DNA of 34,342 nucleotides, from NCBI GenBank assembly GCA_945861465.1, contig CAMAVB010000056.1, forward strand, positions 1 to 34,342, read 5' to 3'. Numbering within the stretch: the first letter of the stretch is position 1; each line of letters begins with the position of its first letter. Position numbers and translations under genes: made by a program. Under the pieces are notes generated by a model, which made no database searches, had not been told where the DNA came from, and saw nothing but the letters and a program-made list of their open reading frames with translations. This stretch comes from Candidatus Kuenenia stuttgartensis. GTDB lineage: Bacteria; Planctomycetota; Planctomycetia; Planctomycetales; Planctomycetaceae. This document shows positions 15,686-24,040 of the stretch, piece after piece.

Positions 15686-16858
15686 GTGCGTAATTCATTT
15701 CTGTCATTTTCACTCCCGCTCATTGGCCAGGAAGAGATCGACGAAGTCGTCGAGGCTCTGAAATCCGGCTGGCTGACATCCGGGCCTCGGACGAAACAGT
15801 TTGAGCACGATTTTCGCGACGCCGTTCAAGCCCCCGCAGCACTTGCGCTGAATTCCTGCACTGCCGGACTGCACGTCGCGTTGAAAGTTCTGAACATCGG
15901 CCCAAACGATGAAGTCATTACGACTCCGATGACCTTTGCTGCCTCCGTCAACGTCATCGAACACGTCGGCGCGACGCCGGTGCTTGTTGATGTGGAACCG
16001 GACACGCTCAATCTCCAGCCGGACGCCGTCGAACGGGCCATCACCCGGAAGACGAAGGCCATTATCGCCGTCCACTACGCTGGTCATCCGGTGGAACTGA
16101 ACGCGTTGCGAGCGATCGCTGAGGAATACCATCTGGATCTGATCGAAGACGCCGCGCATGCGGCCGGTGCCAGTTTTGAAGGTCAGCCGATTGGTTCCGG
16201 ATCGAACCTGACAGCCTTCAGCTTTTACGCCACGAAGAACCTGACCACCGGCGAAGGCGGGATGCTGACTGGCGCGGCTGATCTTCTCGACCACGCGCGC
16301 GTCGTCAGTCTGCATGGGATGAATCGCGAAGCATGGAGTCGCTATTCCGCTGGCGGCAAATGGGCCTACGACATCGTCGAGCCCGGGTTCAAGTACAACA
16401 TGACGGACATTCAGGCTGCGCTCGGTCTGCAACAGTTGAAACGTTTCGATCGCATGCAGGAGCGCCGTCGTGAGATCGTTGAGATGTACAACACCGCCTT
16501 CGGCCCCAGCGGCTCATTTCTGACGCCAACCACGCGCGAGCATGTAACAAATGCATGGCATCTGTACGTGCTGCGTCTGCGATCATCGGAACTCACGATC
16601 GGTCGCGACCGGTTTATCGAGGAAATGACAGCGCGCAATATCGGCACGTCCGTACACTTCATCCCGATCCACATGCATTCCTTCTACCGAAACAAGTACA
16701 ACTACGCTCCGGACGATTTCCCGGTGGCTCATGCCGCCTTTCAGCAAATGCTCAGCCTGCCTCTGTCGCCGTCCATGTCGAATCAGGACGTCGCCGACGT
16801 CATTGATGCCGTGCTTGATATCCGAGCCAAATTCGGTCGCCGACGAGCAGCGGCATAG
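15686..16858 (+). CDS. DegT/DnrJ/EryC1/StrS-family aminotransferase
   Basis: A 390-residue PLP-dependent aminotransferase of the sugar aminotransferase family. GTG 15686 is chosen because GGAGG lies at good distance; an ATG six codons upstream overlaps that ribosome site. The PLP lysine is Lys184 in FSFYATKNLTTGEGG. LIEDAAHAAGA has the Asp and neighbouring residues that hold the cofactor, and NMTDIQAALGLQQL is a typical substrate-side motif. Such enzymes aminate nucleotide-linked keto-sugars for surface glycans. No sugar-nucleotide dehydratase or glycosyltransferase is adjacent, so the substrate is open. Confidence 0.93.
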   Translation: MRNSFLSFSLPLIGQEEIDEVVEALKSGWLTSGPRTKQFEHDFRDAVQAPAALALNSCTAGLHVALKVLNIGPNDEVITTPMTFAASVNVIEHVGATPVLVDVEPDTLNLQPDAVERAITRKTKAIIAVHYAGHPVELNALRAIAEEYHLDLIEDAAHAAGASFEGQPIGSGSNLTAFSFYATKNLTTGEGGMLTGAADLLDHARVVSLHGMNREAWSRYSAGGKWAYDIVEPGFKYNMTDIQAALGLQQLKRFDRMQERRREIVEMYNTAFGPSGSFLTPTTREHVTNAWHLYVLRLRSSELTIGRDRFIEEMTARNIGTSVHFIPIHMHSFYRNKYNYAPDDFPVAHAAFQQMLSLPLSPSMSNQDVADVIDAVLDIRAKFGRRRAAA

Positions 16859-16865
16859 GTGTTGC

Positions 16866-16970
16866 GTTTAACCGCGTGCCCAGTAGGCCGCGATTGTCCT
16901 GTTTGAGATTTGTGATTTGAGATTTCAAATTTGAAATGCGAAGCGCGGGGCGTTGCCCACGCGGTTAAAC
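16866..16970. repeat. Dispersed inverted-repeat element R3, copy b
   Basis: Ends GTTTAACCGCGTGCCCA and TTGCCCACGCGGTTAAAC are inverted repeats around an AT-rich core with GATTTGAGATTTCAAATTTG. It matches the copy at 256-353. It lies between the convergent aminotransferase and thiG genes, where it could serve both as a transcription stop. Confidence 0.78.
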
Positions 16971-16983
16971 GAATCGGCTATCC

Positions 16984-17862
16984 TCACCCCAGCGGTCGGC
17001 TGATCACGCCTTCCGTCGGGCTGGAGGCGGTAGCATAGAGTTTCCGAGGAATCCGACCCGACAGGACCGCATGGCGACCGGCTTCGCACGCCAGTTTCAT
17101 TGCAACGGCCATTCGTAACGGGTCGCGGGCACTGGCGATGGCAGTGTTGAGCAGGACTCCGTCGCAGCCGAGTTCCATCGCGAATGCCACGTCGCTGGCG
17201 GTACCGACTCCAGCATCAATGATCACCGGATAGTCTGGATCATTCTCCTTCAGGTATTCGAGGCAGATGCGAATGTTGTTGGGATTCAGGACTCCCTGGC
17301 CACTGCCGATCGGACTTCCCGCCGGCATGACGGATGTGGCTCCGGCGGATTTGAGACGTCGCGCGATAATCGGATCGTCGGACGTGTAGCAGAGAACCTG
17401 AAATCCATCATCCACCAGCTGCTTGCAGGCCTCGACAGTGGCAACAGGATCTGGAAGCAGCGTGCGTGTATCGGCCAGAACTTCCAGTTTGACCCAGTCC
17501 GCGCCAGGGTTTTCGAGTCCCCTCAGAATTTCACGACCAAGGCGTGCGACGCGGATCGCGTCTTCGGTGTTGAAACAGCCGGCCGTATTCGGCAGGATCG
17601 TGTAACGCTTGAGATCAATGAACTCCAGGATGTTGCGACCGGAAGAATCAACGAGTCGCTCCCGACGCACGGCGACCGTGATGACGTCTGAGCCGCTGGC
17701 TTCCAGGCATTCCTGCATGAGTTCAAAGGTGGAGTATTTTCCCGTGCCGACGATCAGGCGGGAATTCAGAGTGTGAGTTCCGAGGACAAGCGGCTTGTCG
17801 GGAGGCAGTGCAGTCATTTTTGTTTGAGTACTTTCATCCTTGGATTTACGGTCCACTGTCAC
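16984..17862 (-). CDS. thiG: Thiazole synthase
   Basis: A 292-residue ThiG, which forms the thiazole phosphate of thiamine from deoxyxylulose phosphate, dehydroglycine or iminoglycine and ThiS thiocarboxylate. [14 protein letters not shown] opens the TIM barrel; Lys125 in [10 protein letters not shown] is the expected Schiff-base lysine; [15 protein letters not shown] and [28 protein letters not shown] are the phosphate and late barrel motifs. The GTG start overlaps the stop of thiS (GTGA), so the two are coupled. The first 15 residues before MTALPP are poorly conserved and a start there is possible. No other thi gene is in the window. Confidence 0.95.
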   Translation of the reverse strand: MTVDRKSKDESTQTKMTALPPDKPLVLGTHTLNSRLIVGTGKYSTFELMQECLEASGSDVITVAVRRERLVDSSGRNILEFIDLKRYTILPNTAGCFNTEDAIRVARLGREILRGLENPGADWVKLEVLADTRTLLPDPVATVEACKQLVDDGFQVLCYTSDDPIIARRLKSAGATSVMPAGSPIGSGQGVLNPNNIRICLEYLKENDPDYPVIIDAGVGTASDVAFAMELGCDGVLLNTAIASARDPLRMAVAMKLACEAGRHAVLSGRIPRKLYATASSPTEGVISRPLG

Positions 17863-18059
17863 CCTCCACCCACAAGCGTTACGACTTCGATCCTGTCACC
17901 AGGCTCTAATCGGCAATCCGAATGTTCCTCGCGCGGGACGACTCGGCTGTTGCGTTCCACCGCACAATAGCGATTTTCGATCTTAAGATCATTGAGCAAA
18001 TCTGCAATCGTCCACGACGCTTCAATCGTGCGCGGTTCACCATTAAGCTGAATTTCCAT
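17859..18059 (-). CDS. thiS: Sulfur carrier protein ThiS
   Basis: A 66-residue ubiquitin-like sulfur carrier that ends in VVTLVGGG. The C-terminal Gly-Gly becomes the thiocarboxylate that gives sulfur to the thiazole. [20 protein letters not shown] is the family N-terminus; the frame opens seven codons earlier at TTG but ATG 18059 fits the family better. It is directly upstream of thiG with a 4-base overlap. I looked for a TPP riboswitch (THI box) in the 200 bp upstream and did not see one. Confidence 0.93.
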   Translation of the reverse strand: MEIQLNGEPRTIEASWTIADLLNDLKIENRYCAVERNSRVVPREEHSDCRLEPGDRIEVVTLVGGG

Positions 18060-18258
18060 ATGTGAAGGTTTCCGAGGCAATTCCTGCTGGTCTGCGGCGA
18101 AAGTCGAACGGTGAATTGTATCGGGACTCCCGCAGGAGTGAGAAATTGTGCTTACGAGAAAATTCGGGAAACGCTACATTTTCCTGCGCCGCGAATAAAG
18201 ATTCTTGCGGAATCTGGAGCGATCGAGCGACTTTCAATGTGTAAGAACGGACTGTGAC

Positions 18259-18804
18259 ATGAACTTCAAACGGTGCATACTGGCTGGCACGGCGCTTGGA
18301 TTGCTCACTTTCTCAAGCGGGTGTTCAACACCAATGAAGGTATTGAAGTCGCGCGCCAAGGCTGACACCGACTCTGTCGAAACCGACTCTCCAAAGATGC
18401 CGGTCTTGTTCACGGACGAGGATTCGCTTCAAAGCGGGACTGGCGTTATGGACGATGACGCTCCCGGGGAATTTACAACGACCCGTTCCGGCCTGAAGTA
18501 TCGCGTGCTGCGCCATTCGGACGGCAAGCAGCCACTGGCCCACAACACCGTCACGGTCAACTATCGTGGCTGGCTGGACAATGGACGTGAATTTGACAGC
18601 TCTTACAAACGCGGCGAACCAATTTCGTTTCCTCTGGGAGGCGTGATCGCCGGCTGGACCGAAGGTATGCAACTGGTCGGCAATGGCGGCATGATCGAAC
18701 TCTGGATTCCGTCAGACCTCGGCTACGGTGCAGCTGGTTCACCACCGTCAGTACCTCCGAACGCGACGTTGCATTTCATCGTGGAACTGCTGGCCGTGAA
18801 GTAA
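18259..18804 (+). CDS. FKBP-type peptidyl-prolyl isomerase lipoprotein
   Basis: A 181-residue lipoprotein. The ATG at 18259 starts a signal peptide ending in a lipobox-like TFSSGC (Cys at about residue 20). Residues 21-75 are a linker rich in Asp and Ser. Residues about 76-181 form an FKBP domain: TTRSGLKYRVLR, VTVNYRGWLDNGREFDSSY, GGVIAGWTEGMQLV and IPSDLGYGAAGSPPSVPPNATLHFIVELL hold the active-site aromatic and Asp residues. It would help fold exported proteins. The TAA stop straddles the end of an R2 repeat. The upstream 200 bp are shared with the divergent thiSG operon. Confidence 0.93.
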   Translation: MNFKRCILAGTALGLLTFSSGCSTPMKVLKSRAKADTDSVETDSPKMPVLFTDEDSLQSGTGVMDDDAPGEFTTTRSGLKYRVLRHSDGKQPLAHNTVTVNYRGWLDNGREFDSSYKRGEPISFPLGGVIAGWTEGMQLVGNGGMIELWIPSDLGYGAAGSPPSVPPNATLHFIVELLAVK

Positions 18805-18904
18805 GGACTGGGGCAGAAATAAGTGGGGCACGATTCCATCGTGCCGGGCACGTTATCAACGTGACCCACGTCCGGAAGACGACAGTTATTTCTGCGGTGG
18901 TCCT
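18804..18904. repeat. Inverted-repeat element R2, copy b, on the FKBP stop codon
   Basis: 101 bp with ends AGGACTGGGGCAGAAATAA and TTATTTCTGCGGTGGTCCT and the same nested palindromic core as copy a (GGCACGATTCCATCGTGCC, then a GGCACGTTATCAACGTG palindrome). Left flank TA is part of the FKBP stop codon, whose last A is the first base of the element; the right flank is AA, where the R6 element begins. Confidence 0.87.
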
Positions 18905-18905
18905 A

Positions 18906-19029
18906 AGGCGAGCGGCAGAAATGAATTTACCGGTACGACGGACTTCCAGTCCGTCGCATGGTGCTACTCGACGGACTGGAAGTCCGGCGTACGAATTGCG
19001 AATGGTAAGTTCTATCCTGCCGCTCGCCT
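18906..19029. repeat. Inverted-repeat element R6, abutting R2
   Basis: 124 bp with ends AGGCGAGCGGCAG and CTGCCGCTCGCCT, flanked by TA on the left and AA on the right. The core contains a long palindrome built from CGACGGACTTCCAGTCCGTCG and its complement ACTCGACGGACTGGAAGTCC. It starts at the last base pair of the R2 element, so one element has inserted at the end of the other. Confidence 0.8.
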
Positions 19030-19066
19030 AAGTGTCTGCAGGACCGACATCCATATCCGTCGGCTG

Positions 19067-20977
19067 TCAGTCGGCAAATTCCCACGCCGTGCGGTAGCTG
19101 CCGGTTTTTTCGACCCAGGCCAGCAGCGATTGGAAGAATTTGTCGGACCCGAGGGTCGCACTGTCCCCGACAATGATCATTTTTCGCTTTGCCCGCGTCA
19201 GTGCCACGTTCATCCTTCTGGCGTCCGACAGGAAGCCGATTTCACCAATCGCATTTGAGCGGACTAAGGAGATGACTACAGCCTCCTTTTCGCGGCCCTG
19301 GAACCCATCGACCGTATCAATTTCCAGCTGATCATAAATGGCGTTTTCCCGCAGCCAACGCACTTGCGCGGCATACGGAGCGATCACCGCAATATCGGAT
19401 GGGGCAAGGCCCGCTTCACACAGCGCATTGACCTGTTTCAGAACCAATCGACCTTCCTCCGGATTTCGTTTGCTCAGACCCTCCGGTTCCAGTTCTTCCT
19501 GCCATCCCGTTCCTGCGGTATCGATGAACGTGACCGGGTCGTCTGAGACAAGGTCATTCTGGATCCTCGGCAGATCGGACAGCACGTGCCTGCGAACGGA
19601 TTCATCGGCGATCAATGTGTTGTCATAAAAATGCTGCGACGAAAACCCCATGATCGATTCATGCATCCGATACTGGACGGTCAATTGCCGCGTCACGAGA
19701 TCGCCGTAGTGATTGACCAGACGCTCCATCATGCTCACAGCATAACCTTCCTTCTTTGCCGCATCAGACAGTATTGTCGGTGGCAACTGCAGATGATCAC
19801 CTGCCAGAATGAGCCGATCAGCTCGCCGGAGCGGAACCCAGCAACCAGGCTCGACACTTTGGCAGGCCTCATCAATGACAAGTACGTCGAATCGCAGATC
19901 ATCCAGAACCGAATCATCAAACGTCGTTGTCGCACAAATGACACGGGCATCTTTCAGCAAATCCGCGATCGCCTGTTTCTCAAGAATCCGGGCATGGCGT
20001 TTGAGTTCGCGTGCTTCCTGACGCTGCTGACCTCTGTGTCCCGGAGCCGGTCTTCCGCGAGTGTACTTAGCCGCCTGCCGTTCAATCTGCTCCGCTTCCC
20101 GCATCATCTGATGCACGACCATCATAGCTTCGTGCCGTCCTACCAGAGCGTCCAGCGAATGCTGTCGCAGATCTTCGGAAACTCGCGCGGGATGCCCAAG
20201 TCGCACGGCTGGCTCACCGATAGCCAGCAAGCGTTCCAGCAGATTGTCCACCGCCGTATTACTCGGAGCACATGCCAGCACACGCTGCCCGCGCGCGACG
20301 AGCAGCCTAATAACCTCCACGACGGTTGTGGTCTTTCCGGTTCCCGGCGGTCCATGAATAATGGCCAGATCATTTGACGAGAGAGCATGCCGGATCGCAT
20401 CGTGCTGGGACGGGTTGAGTCGCTGTGAGATGTCCGTCGGGGGTTTCATGTTGCGGTGAAACGTCGGTTCGCGCTCACCCAGCAACAGATCACGAAGCTG
20501 TGCGTGACGCCCCGTCGCTTTCGCAGCGCTCTGCAATGCCGCAGACTGGCGTTTGCGAGTGACTTCATCCGGAGACAGATCCAGCCGAAACCGATCACTC
20601 GATGGCCAGTCATCAACGGCGACTTCCAAAGAATCAACACGACGCGCACTCACCACGCCCTGCAAGGATTCCGCGTCTTCGTCACGATTGTCCGACAGCA
20701 GGATCGGGCTGCCGACCTTGAATCGATTCCACGGTAAGCGATCGGGCGACCTTCGTTTGGCCAGCGTAATCAGATATCGCCCGCCCAGACCCGTCGTATG
20801 TGTCCGAATCACCAGATCCAGCAGTGTTTCGCCCGAGCGTTCAGCAGTGTCCGACGACTGAGCTTTTCGCCGCTGAGCCAGTCGCTCCCGTTCCGCCTCG
20901 CCCTCCATCTCAAGCCAGCGGTGCATACTTGAAAAATGCCTGTCAGCCAGCAACGGTCGCTTTGCAGATAACGTCAT
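19067..20977 (-). CDS. Superfamily 1B DNA/RNA helicase (DNA2/NAM7, IGHMBP2-like)
   Basis: A 636-residue helicase. Motifs in order: Q motif LNPSQHDAI (about 187-195), Walker A IHGPPGTGKTTT (207-218), Ia ACAPSNTAVDNLLERL, Walker B VLVIDEACQ, III AGDHLQLPPT, IV QYRMHESIMGF, V IDTVDGFQGREKEAVVISLVRS and VI DARRMNVALTRAKRKMIIVGD. The N-terminal 180 residues resemble the beta-barrel region of Upf1-like helicases (LITLAKRR, RFKVGSPILLSD). Length and order fit the bacterial IGHMBP2-like family, whose cell role is not settled. Start ATG at 20977. It stands alone and no nuclease is attached. Confidence 0.92.
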   Translation of the reverse strand: MTLSAKRPLLADRHFSSMHRWLEMEGEAERERLAQRRKAQSSDTAERSGETLLDLVIRTHTTGLGGRYLITLAKRRSPDRLPWNRFKVGSPILLSDNRDEDAESLQGVVSARRVDSLEVAVDDWPSSDRFRLDLSPDEVTRKRQSAALQSAAKATGRHAQLRDLLLGEREPTFHRNMKPPTDISQRLNPSQHDAIRHALSSNDLAIIHGPPGTGKTTTVVEVIRLLVARGQRVLACAPSNTAVDNLLERLLAIGEPAVRLGHPARVSEDLRQHSLDALVGRHEAMMVVHQMMREAEQIERQAAKYTRGRPAPGHRGQQRQEARELKRHARILEKQAIADLLKDARVICATTTFDDSVLDDLRFDVLVIDEACQSVEPGCWVPLRRADRLILAGDHLQLPPTILSDAAKKEGYAVSMMERLVNHYGDLVTRQLTVQYRMHESIMGFSSQHFYDNTLIADESVRRHVLSDLPRIQNDLVSDDPVTFIDTAGTGWQEELEPEGLSKRNPEEGRLVLKQVNALCEAGLAPSDIAVIAPYAAQVRWLRENAIYDQLEIDTVDGFQGREKEAVVISLVRSNAIGEIGFLSDARRMNVALTRAKRKMIIVGDSATLGSDKFFQSLLAWVEKTGSYRTAWEFAD

Positions 20978-21090
20978 TCAGGAACCAGAACATGAGAAAG
21001 AGGAATACAGGATTGTCACTGCATTCTACCGTGCCTGGCCATGAATGAGGCATGCCGTGTCACAGAACCCCGTCATTTTCCCATGCCCGT

Positions 21091-21600
21091 TCAGATTCCA
21101 AAGAAACCGCCACCGGCGCTTTCCGTGCCACCGACACGGTGACGAAAACGACGCCAACTGGAACTAACCCTTGCAAACTGACTCTGTTGCAGCAGATTCC
21201 AGACCCACTGATCCGTTTCCTGAAGTCTGGCGGCAAGAATCCTCGCTACGTTGTTCACGAGCCTCAGAGCTACGTCATTGTTGGTCTCGAAAATTTCATT
21301 AAACGCGACACGGCTTAGAGAAAGGAGTGTGACGGAATCGGACCCACAACTGGCCGACATCGTATGAGATGTCTCTGAAAAGAATGTACTCTCACCAAAC
21401 ACGCCGCCCGGATTCAGATTCACGATTGAACTCTCTTCAACGGGCAGTTCCGGCAGGACGACTTCCACATCCCCCGCGAGCACAACATAGAGAGATTCAA
21501 GGGTTTTGGAGAGACAACGCATCGCGCTGCAGCGTTCAAGACGGCGGCAAAAAAGATGGGTGTCAAGGTGACGGGAATGTACTGGACCTTGGGGGATCAC
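21091..21600 (-). pseudogene. Cyclic nucleotide-binding domain protein, 5'-truncated
   Basis: Residues from about 36 onward match a Crp-type cNMP-binding fold: SLYVVLAGDVEVVLPEL, VNLNPGGVFGESTFFSE (with the phosphate-cassette-like GE) and VTLLSLSRVAFNEIFE, then a helix NDVALRLVNNVARIL. The usual first 30-40 residues of the fold (the F..G..I...GD..D strands) are missing; the codons before Ser36 are antisense to a GYD-domain gene and have no family likeness. The reading frame opens at a GTG (21600) with no good ribosome site. It may be a dead gene or a shortened survivor. There is no DNA-binding domain at the C-terminus. Confidence 0.55.
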
Positions 21601-21881
21601 GACGGATTGATGATCTAAGCACCAGTGCAGAAGTTTTTTAGTTTAACGGCGAGCCGTAGGCGTAGGCGGAAGCACGCTGGATTCGCCTACGCCTACGGCT
21701 CGCCGTTAAACAATTTGTGCCAACTTACTTATGCACCAGTGCTTACGACGCCCCGGATGACGAAACCGCGACAGCCATGTTGCTTCATCTCGGTTCGCTG
21801 GGCAACGTACACACTTCGACCGTTCGTGCGTTCAATTCCGCTGAAATGGACGGTATTCTGAAGCGAACTCAGCCTGCGTAG
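21505..21881 (+). pseudogene. GYD-domain protein gene, truncated and split by an R1 element
   Basis: Two parts in the same frame family. 21511-21615 gives ETTHRAAAFKTAAKKMG followed by VKVTGMYWTLGDHDGLMI, and 21744-21881 gives YDAPDDETATAMLLHLGSL and NVHTSTVRAFNSAEMDGIL. Together they make the C-terminal three quarters of a GYD-domain protein (a small family near 95-100 residues, function not well known). Between them is the R1 element, which brings an in-frame TAA directly after LMI. The first 20-25 residues are missing at the junction with the truncated cNMP-binding gene. Removing the element and one TA restores ...LMI-YDAPDD without a gap. Confidence 0.8.
21618..21743. repeat. Inverted-repeat element R1, complete copy b, inserted in the GYD gene
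   Basis: 126 bp. The ends are AGCACCAGTGCAGAAGT and ACTTATGCACCAGTGCT, and inner arms GTTTAACGGCGAGCCGTAGG / CCTACGGCTCGCCGTTAAAC make a long hairpin. It is flanked on both sides by TA (21616-21617 and 21744-21745), which fits a TA target-site duplication as made by IS630/Tc1-mariner-type transposases. It carries no gene, so it is MITE-like. Confidence 0.88.
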
Positions 21882-21941
21882 ACCGCGATGCTTTCGCTTG
21901 TTTCAGGACCAGGGCGGCAGCCTGATGGGGGACATCGCCGC

Positions 21942-23102
21942 TCAGGTCCTGCAGGACTCGTCCGCAGACCAGAGTGGCAGTAATCGACCAGCGACCCACA
22001 ATGCGATCAGCGGCAGCGTCAGCACCACGGCGGCGGCAATCAGGCCCTCGCGACCGCCGATAGACAGTGGAAATTCCACGAAGCCACGGAAGCTCTTCGA
22101 GAACAGTTGCCCGCCGACCACCACGTTCCAGCGCATTGCAAAGACCTGGACCAGGATCAGTACAGATGCCAGACCGCTCAGCGGCATCATCATCTTAGGA
22201 TTCCTTCGAGGATGAATCGCCAGCAGCAGCAACACGAACGGACACAGCGAACCGATAAGCACCTGCACAACTCCGTAGGACACGGCGAGGCGTTCTGTAA
22301 GCAACGTCGACAGCACATGCCATTCGGCACCCGCTTCATAGGCCATGTGGACCAATTCCAGCATCTCCAGTGAAACCGCGATAATCAGCGAACTCCACAG
22401 GTAGCGTGACAGCGACCGGACGCAGGCTGCGTCCGGCGTCACGTTGCGGCGCCAAGACATGAACAGATAGAGCACAATCAAAGCCGCGATTCCCGACACC
22501 ACTGCCGATGCCAGAAAGATGACTGGCATCAACGCCGTCGACCACCACGGGTTGGCTTTGACTGCACCAAACAGAAATCCCACATATCCGTGCAACACGC
22601 ACGCGGCCGGGATTCCGACAATCGACAGCGCGCGGATCAGCCATGCGTCGGCGGCCTGTGATTCTTTGGTGATTTCCCGATCACCGAAGGACAAGATTCG
22701 GTACAGAAGTCCGGACGGGCCGCGAGCGGATCGTGCTCTCGCCACAATGTCTGCCCGAAAAACCAGCCACACTTCGACCACCAGCAGCAGCATGTACAGA
22801 CTGTAGATGATGCCGAACCCGGACATGGCCGACGTGGCGCTGGGCGTAATCATGATATTGAACGCTCGTTCCGGATGATGCAGATGCAACAGCAGTGGCA
22901 CCGTCGCGAATGCACAGAAGCACAGCGCCTTGACCAGCGCCAGGCGCGCGACGGGGCGGAGTACTTCCTGATGAAACACATGATACAGCGATGAAACAAT
23001 GAATGCTCCGGCCACCAGACCTGTGATGTATGGATACAGCACGATCATGATGCTCCAGGCCACATGCGAGTCGTTTGGGAACACGAACGATGAGCCGTCC
23101 AT
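21942..23102 (-). CDS. NrfD/PsrC-type membrane quinol subunit
   Basis: A 386-residue integral membrane protein with eight or nine hydrophobic helices, fitting NrfD/PsrC, the membrane anchor that exchanges electrons between the quinone pool and a partner ferredoxin. The N-terminal part VLYPYITGLVAGAFIVSS and the following helices fit the family; HHPERAFNIMITPSATSAMSGFG lies at the end of the third helix region, where the quinone site is found in related proteins. It starts at the stop of the ferredoxin gene (TAATG overlap), so the two form a NrfCD-like pair. No molybdopterin catalytic subunit is present; the partner is more likely the tetrahaem or octahaem cytochrome upstream. Confidence 0.88.
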   Translation of the reverse strand: MDGSSFVFPNDSHVAWSIMIVLYPYITGLVAGAFIVSSLYHVFHQEVLRPVARLALVKALCFCAFATVPLLLHLHHPERAFNIMITPSATSAMSGFGIIYSLYMLLLVVEVWLVFRADIVARARSARGPSGLLYRILSFGDREITKESQAADAWLIRALSIVGIPAACVLHGYVGFLFGAVKANPWWSTALMPVIFLASAVVSGIAALIVLYLFMSWRRNVTPDAACVRSLSRYLWSSLIIAVSLEMLELVHMAYEAGAEWHVLSTLLTERLAVSYGVVQVLIGSLCPFVLLLLAIHPRRNPKMMMPLSGLASVLILVQVFAMRWNVVVGGQLFSKSFRGFVEFPLSIGGREGLIAAAVVLTLPLIALWVAGRLLPLWSADESCRT

Positions 23103-24022
23103 TAGTTGACCTCCCCGGTGATTCCGATATAACGAAGTTTTGGATGCGTCCCGAGATGCTCCTTCAGAACACTGGTCGGAATCTTTGCAATCCGTTTACT
23201 GATTTCACTCTCAGGATCATCCAGTCGCCCGAACACGCGGGCTCCAACCGGGCAGGCTTCAACACAGGCGGGCTGTTCGTCTCGCTGAATTCTGTGGTAG
23301 CACCAGGTGCATTTGTCGGCGATGCCGGTATCGGGATTGATGAAACGCACGCCATACGGACACGCCTGAACGCAGTACGCACAGCCGATACAGCGATCGG
23401 GATCGACCAGTTCAATTCCTTCCGGCGATGTAAAAGCCGCATGCACCGGGCACACCTGATTGCAGGGAGCGTCCACACACTGATTGCACAGCTTGGGAGC
23501 GAAGTAGGCACGTTCAACAAGGTCCGGATTAATGGCCGGGATGTCCGACCCGGCGTAACCCGTTTCCGGAACCAGATCGACCTGAACTCGCCCATCTTTG
23601 AAATGCACAAAACGCTCGACCCATGTTCGCGAGTATCCTTCCGGAACGTTGTTTTCGACGCGACATGCCGTCAGACACTTGCCAGCACCGACGCATTTTT
23701 CCGTATCGACCAGAAATCCATACAGGACTTCTTTTTCTTTCACCGCTGCTGCGCCGGAAACGCCTGTCGCGGAAGAGGCACCGCAGGCCAAAGCGGATGC
23801 CTGTTGTTCGGCAGCGCCGCCAGATGACACGGGCAGCAGCGTCAGGCTGAATGAACCGAAGGCGATAGTTGTCGCTCTTTTCAGAAAATCCCGGCGGGAT
23901 CGTTCGGGCGGAGCTTCACGGCAACCACCGCACGCGCCGTGGTCTCCACAGCCATCGCTTGCTGAATTGCCGGAACCACAACCGCCCGCAGAATTGTTCA
24001 GTATGTTCAATCCGAAATTCAT
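23102..24022 (-). CDS. Tat-exported four-cluster ferredoxin subunit (NrfC/PsrB type)
   Basis: A 306-residue iron-sulfur protein. GGGAG lies upstream of the ATG at 24022. Residues 10-40 are unusually Cys/Gly-rich (five Cys), then SRRDFLKRAT (42-51) and a hydrophobic run make a Tat signal, so it acts on the outer side of the membrane. Four [4Fe-4S] motifs follow: CVGAGKCLTAC, CNQCVDAPCNQVCP, CIGCAYCVQACP and CTWC...CVEACP. This pattern is that of NrfC/DmsB/PsrB subunits. It carries electrons between the NrfD protein encoded next and a cytochrome partner. The Cys-rich leader before the Tat motif is odd. Confidence 0.92.
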   Translation of the reverse strand: MNFGLNILNNSAGGCGSGNSASDGCGDHGACGGCREAPPERSRRDFLKRATTIAFGSFSLTLLPVSSGGAAEQQASALACGASSATGVSGAAAVKEKEVLYGFLVDTEKCVGAGKCLTACRVENNVPEGYSRTWVERFVHFKDGRVQVDLVPETGYAGSDIPAINPDLVERAYFAPKLCNQCVDAPCNQVCPVHAAFTSPEGIELVDPDRCIGCAYCVQACPYGVRFINPDTGIADKCTWCYHRIQRDEQPACVEACPVGARVFGRLDDPESEISKRIAKIPTSVLKEHLGTHPKLRYIGITGEVN

Positions 24023-24040
24023 GATGATCTCCCGCACTCG

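Noticed and set aside
18060-18258. Possible TPP riboswitch upstream of thiSG
   Set aside because: No THI-box core (CTGAGA and the late conserved arm) could be found on the minus strand; only a small ACTCC-TGC-GGGAGT hairpin is present.
19586-20377. Long plus-strand open frame of 263 codons inside the helicase gene
   Set aside because: Antisense shadow; the helicase motifs on the minus strand are complete.
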